Shown in pieces: positions 63,932 to 64,000 of a stretch of 64,000 bases of DNA. The first letter of the stretch is position 1; every line of letters begins with the position of its first letter. This DNA is from a bacterium. GTDB lineage: Bacteria > JAGOBX01. The stretch spans positions 3,224 to 67,223 of the forward strand of contig JAKPEO010000056.1 of assembly GCA_029551925.1 (NCBI GenBank), read 5' to 3'. Position numbers and translations under genes: made by a program. A model generated the notes under the pieces. That model was not told the origin of the DNA and made no database searches. It worked only from the letters and a program-made list of their open reading frames with translations.

Positions 63932-63958
63932 ATTATATTTTTTTTTTTTTTTTTGCAA
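63932..63958 (-). promoter_or_regulatory. Promoter with homopolymeric A17 spacer
   Basis: On the minus strand TTGCAA (63958-63953), a spacer made only of A, and TATAAT (63937-63932). The whole A-run is 17 bases (63954-63938 on plus as T). Only eight bases lie between the -10 and the ATG, so the transcript would be nearly leaderless. Confidence 0.5.
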
Positions 63959-64000
63959 GTATTCATCTAATTTTCGCATTCTACATCCCTAATCTCCATT

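Noticed and set aside
1-64000. CRISPR array, rRNA genes, intact insertion sequences or prophage genes
   Set aside because: No regularly spaced repeats, rRNA-like stretches, transposase or phage structural genes were seen; the only recombinase is Xer-like.

Overview
The window is strongly AT-rich bacterial chromosome using the standard genetic code (TGA serves only as a stop). A Kdo transferase, a TonB-ExbB-ExbD set, an MCE/MlaD-type protein and several exported proteins point to a bacterium with an LPS-type outer membrane. A FlgD-like C-terminal sorting/Ig module, a sensory [FeFe]-hydrogenase homologue and the archaeal-type entry to aromatic amino acid synthesis suggest an anaerobic, uncultured-type lineage. 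I cannot assign a phylum from the sequence alone. There are no rRNA genes, CRISPR arrays or intact transposases.

Layout. Positions 1-1998 (minus): a two-component pair, a response regulator with an XRE-type HTH output and a hybrid histidine kinase cut by the window edge. Positions 2198-46306 (plus): a long run of co-directional genes divided by internal promoters. In order it holds envelope and exported proteins (cNMP-binding protein, M6 protease, deacetylase-like protein, glycosyltransferase, a large FN3/FG-GAP protein with a barrel/TPR-like partner); transketolase; signalling proteins (receiver-HDOD, GAF); a Cas4/AddB-like Fe-S protein, an epimerase and a YfhO membrane protein; a decayed AAA-ATPase-like gene; cupin, MlaD, SH3, M48 protease and S1/P1 nuclease; a transketolase N-terminal half, a sigma-54 activator and a flavoredoxin; the hydrogenase-chemoreceptor fusion; folate and Kdo enzymes; the TonB energiser cluster; Der GTPase; the ADH synthase/DHQ synthase II pair; and TPR, NYN, ABC-2 permease and Xer recombinase genes. 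Positions 46701-48500 (minus): a Na/Pi-cotransporter-PhoU protein. Positions 49174-56418 (plus): DUF4340, HAD phosphatase, glycogen synthase, histidine kinase and a radical SAM protein, followed by tRNA-Lys(CUU). Positions 57033-63923 (minus): cold-shock-like protein, an EF-P paralogue of EfpL type, a YkgJ-like cysteine-cluster protein, AlaS, a degenerate HD-GYP protein and a HEAT-like protein.

Promoters are unusually readable. At least six sites match TTGACA/TATAAT closely with exactly 17 bp spacing, and two of them are embedded in the last codons or stop codon of the gene upstream. These split the long plus-strand run into plausible transcription units.

The most interesting items are the soluble sensory [FeFe]-hydrogenase fused to a methyl-accepting-chemotaxis signalling hairpin; signalling or catalytic domains that have lost key residues (HD-GYP without its HD histidine, sigma-54 activator with Walker B DE changed to DD, receiver without acidic pocket or lysine, PD-(D/E)XK-like protein keeping only the Fe-S cysteines); the archaeal-type DHQ pathway; and a promoter whose spacer is almost entirely a 17-base homopolymer and which places the start site almost on the ATG.
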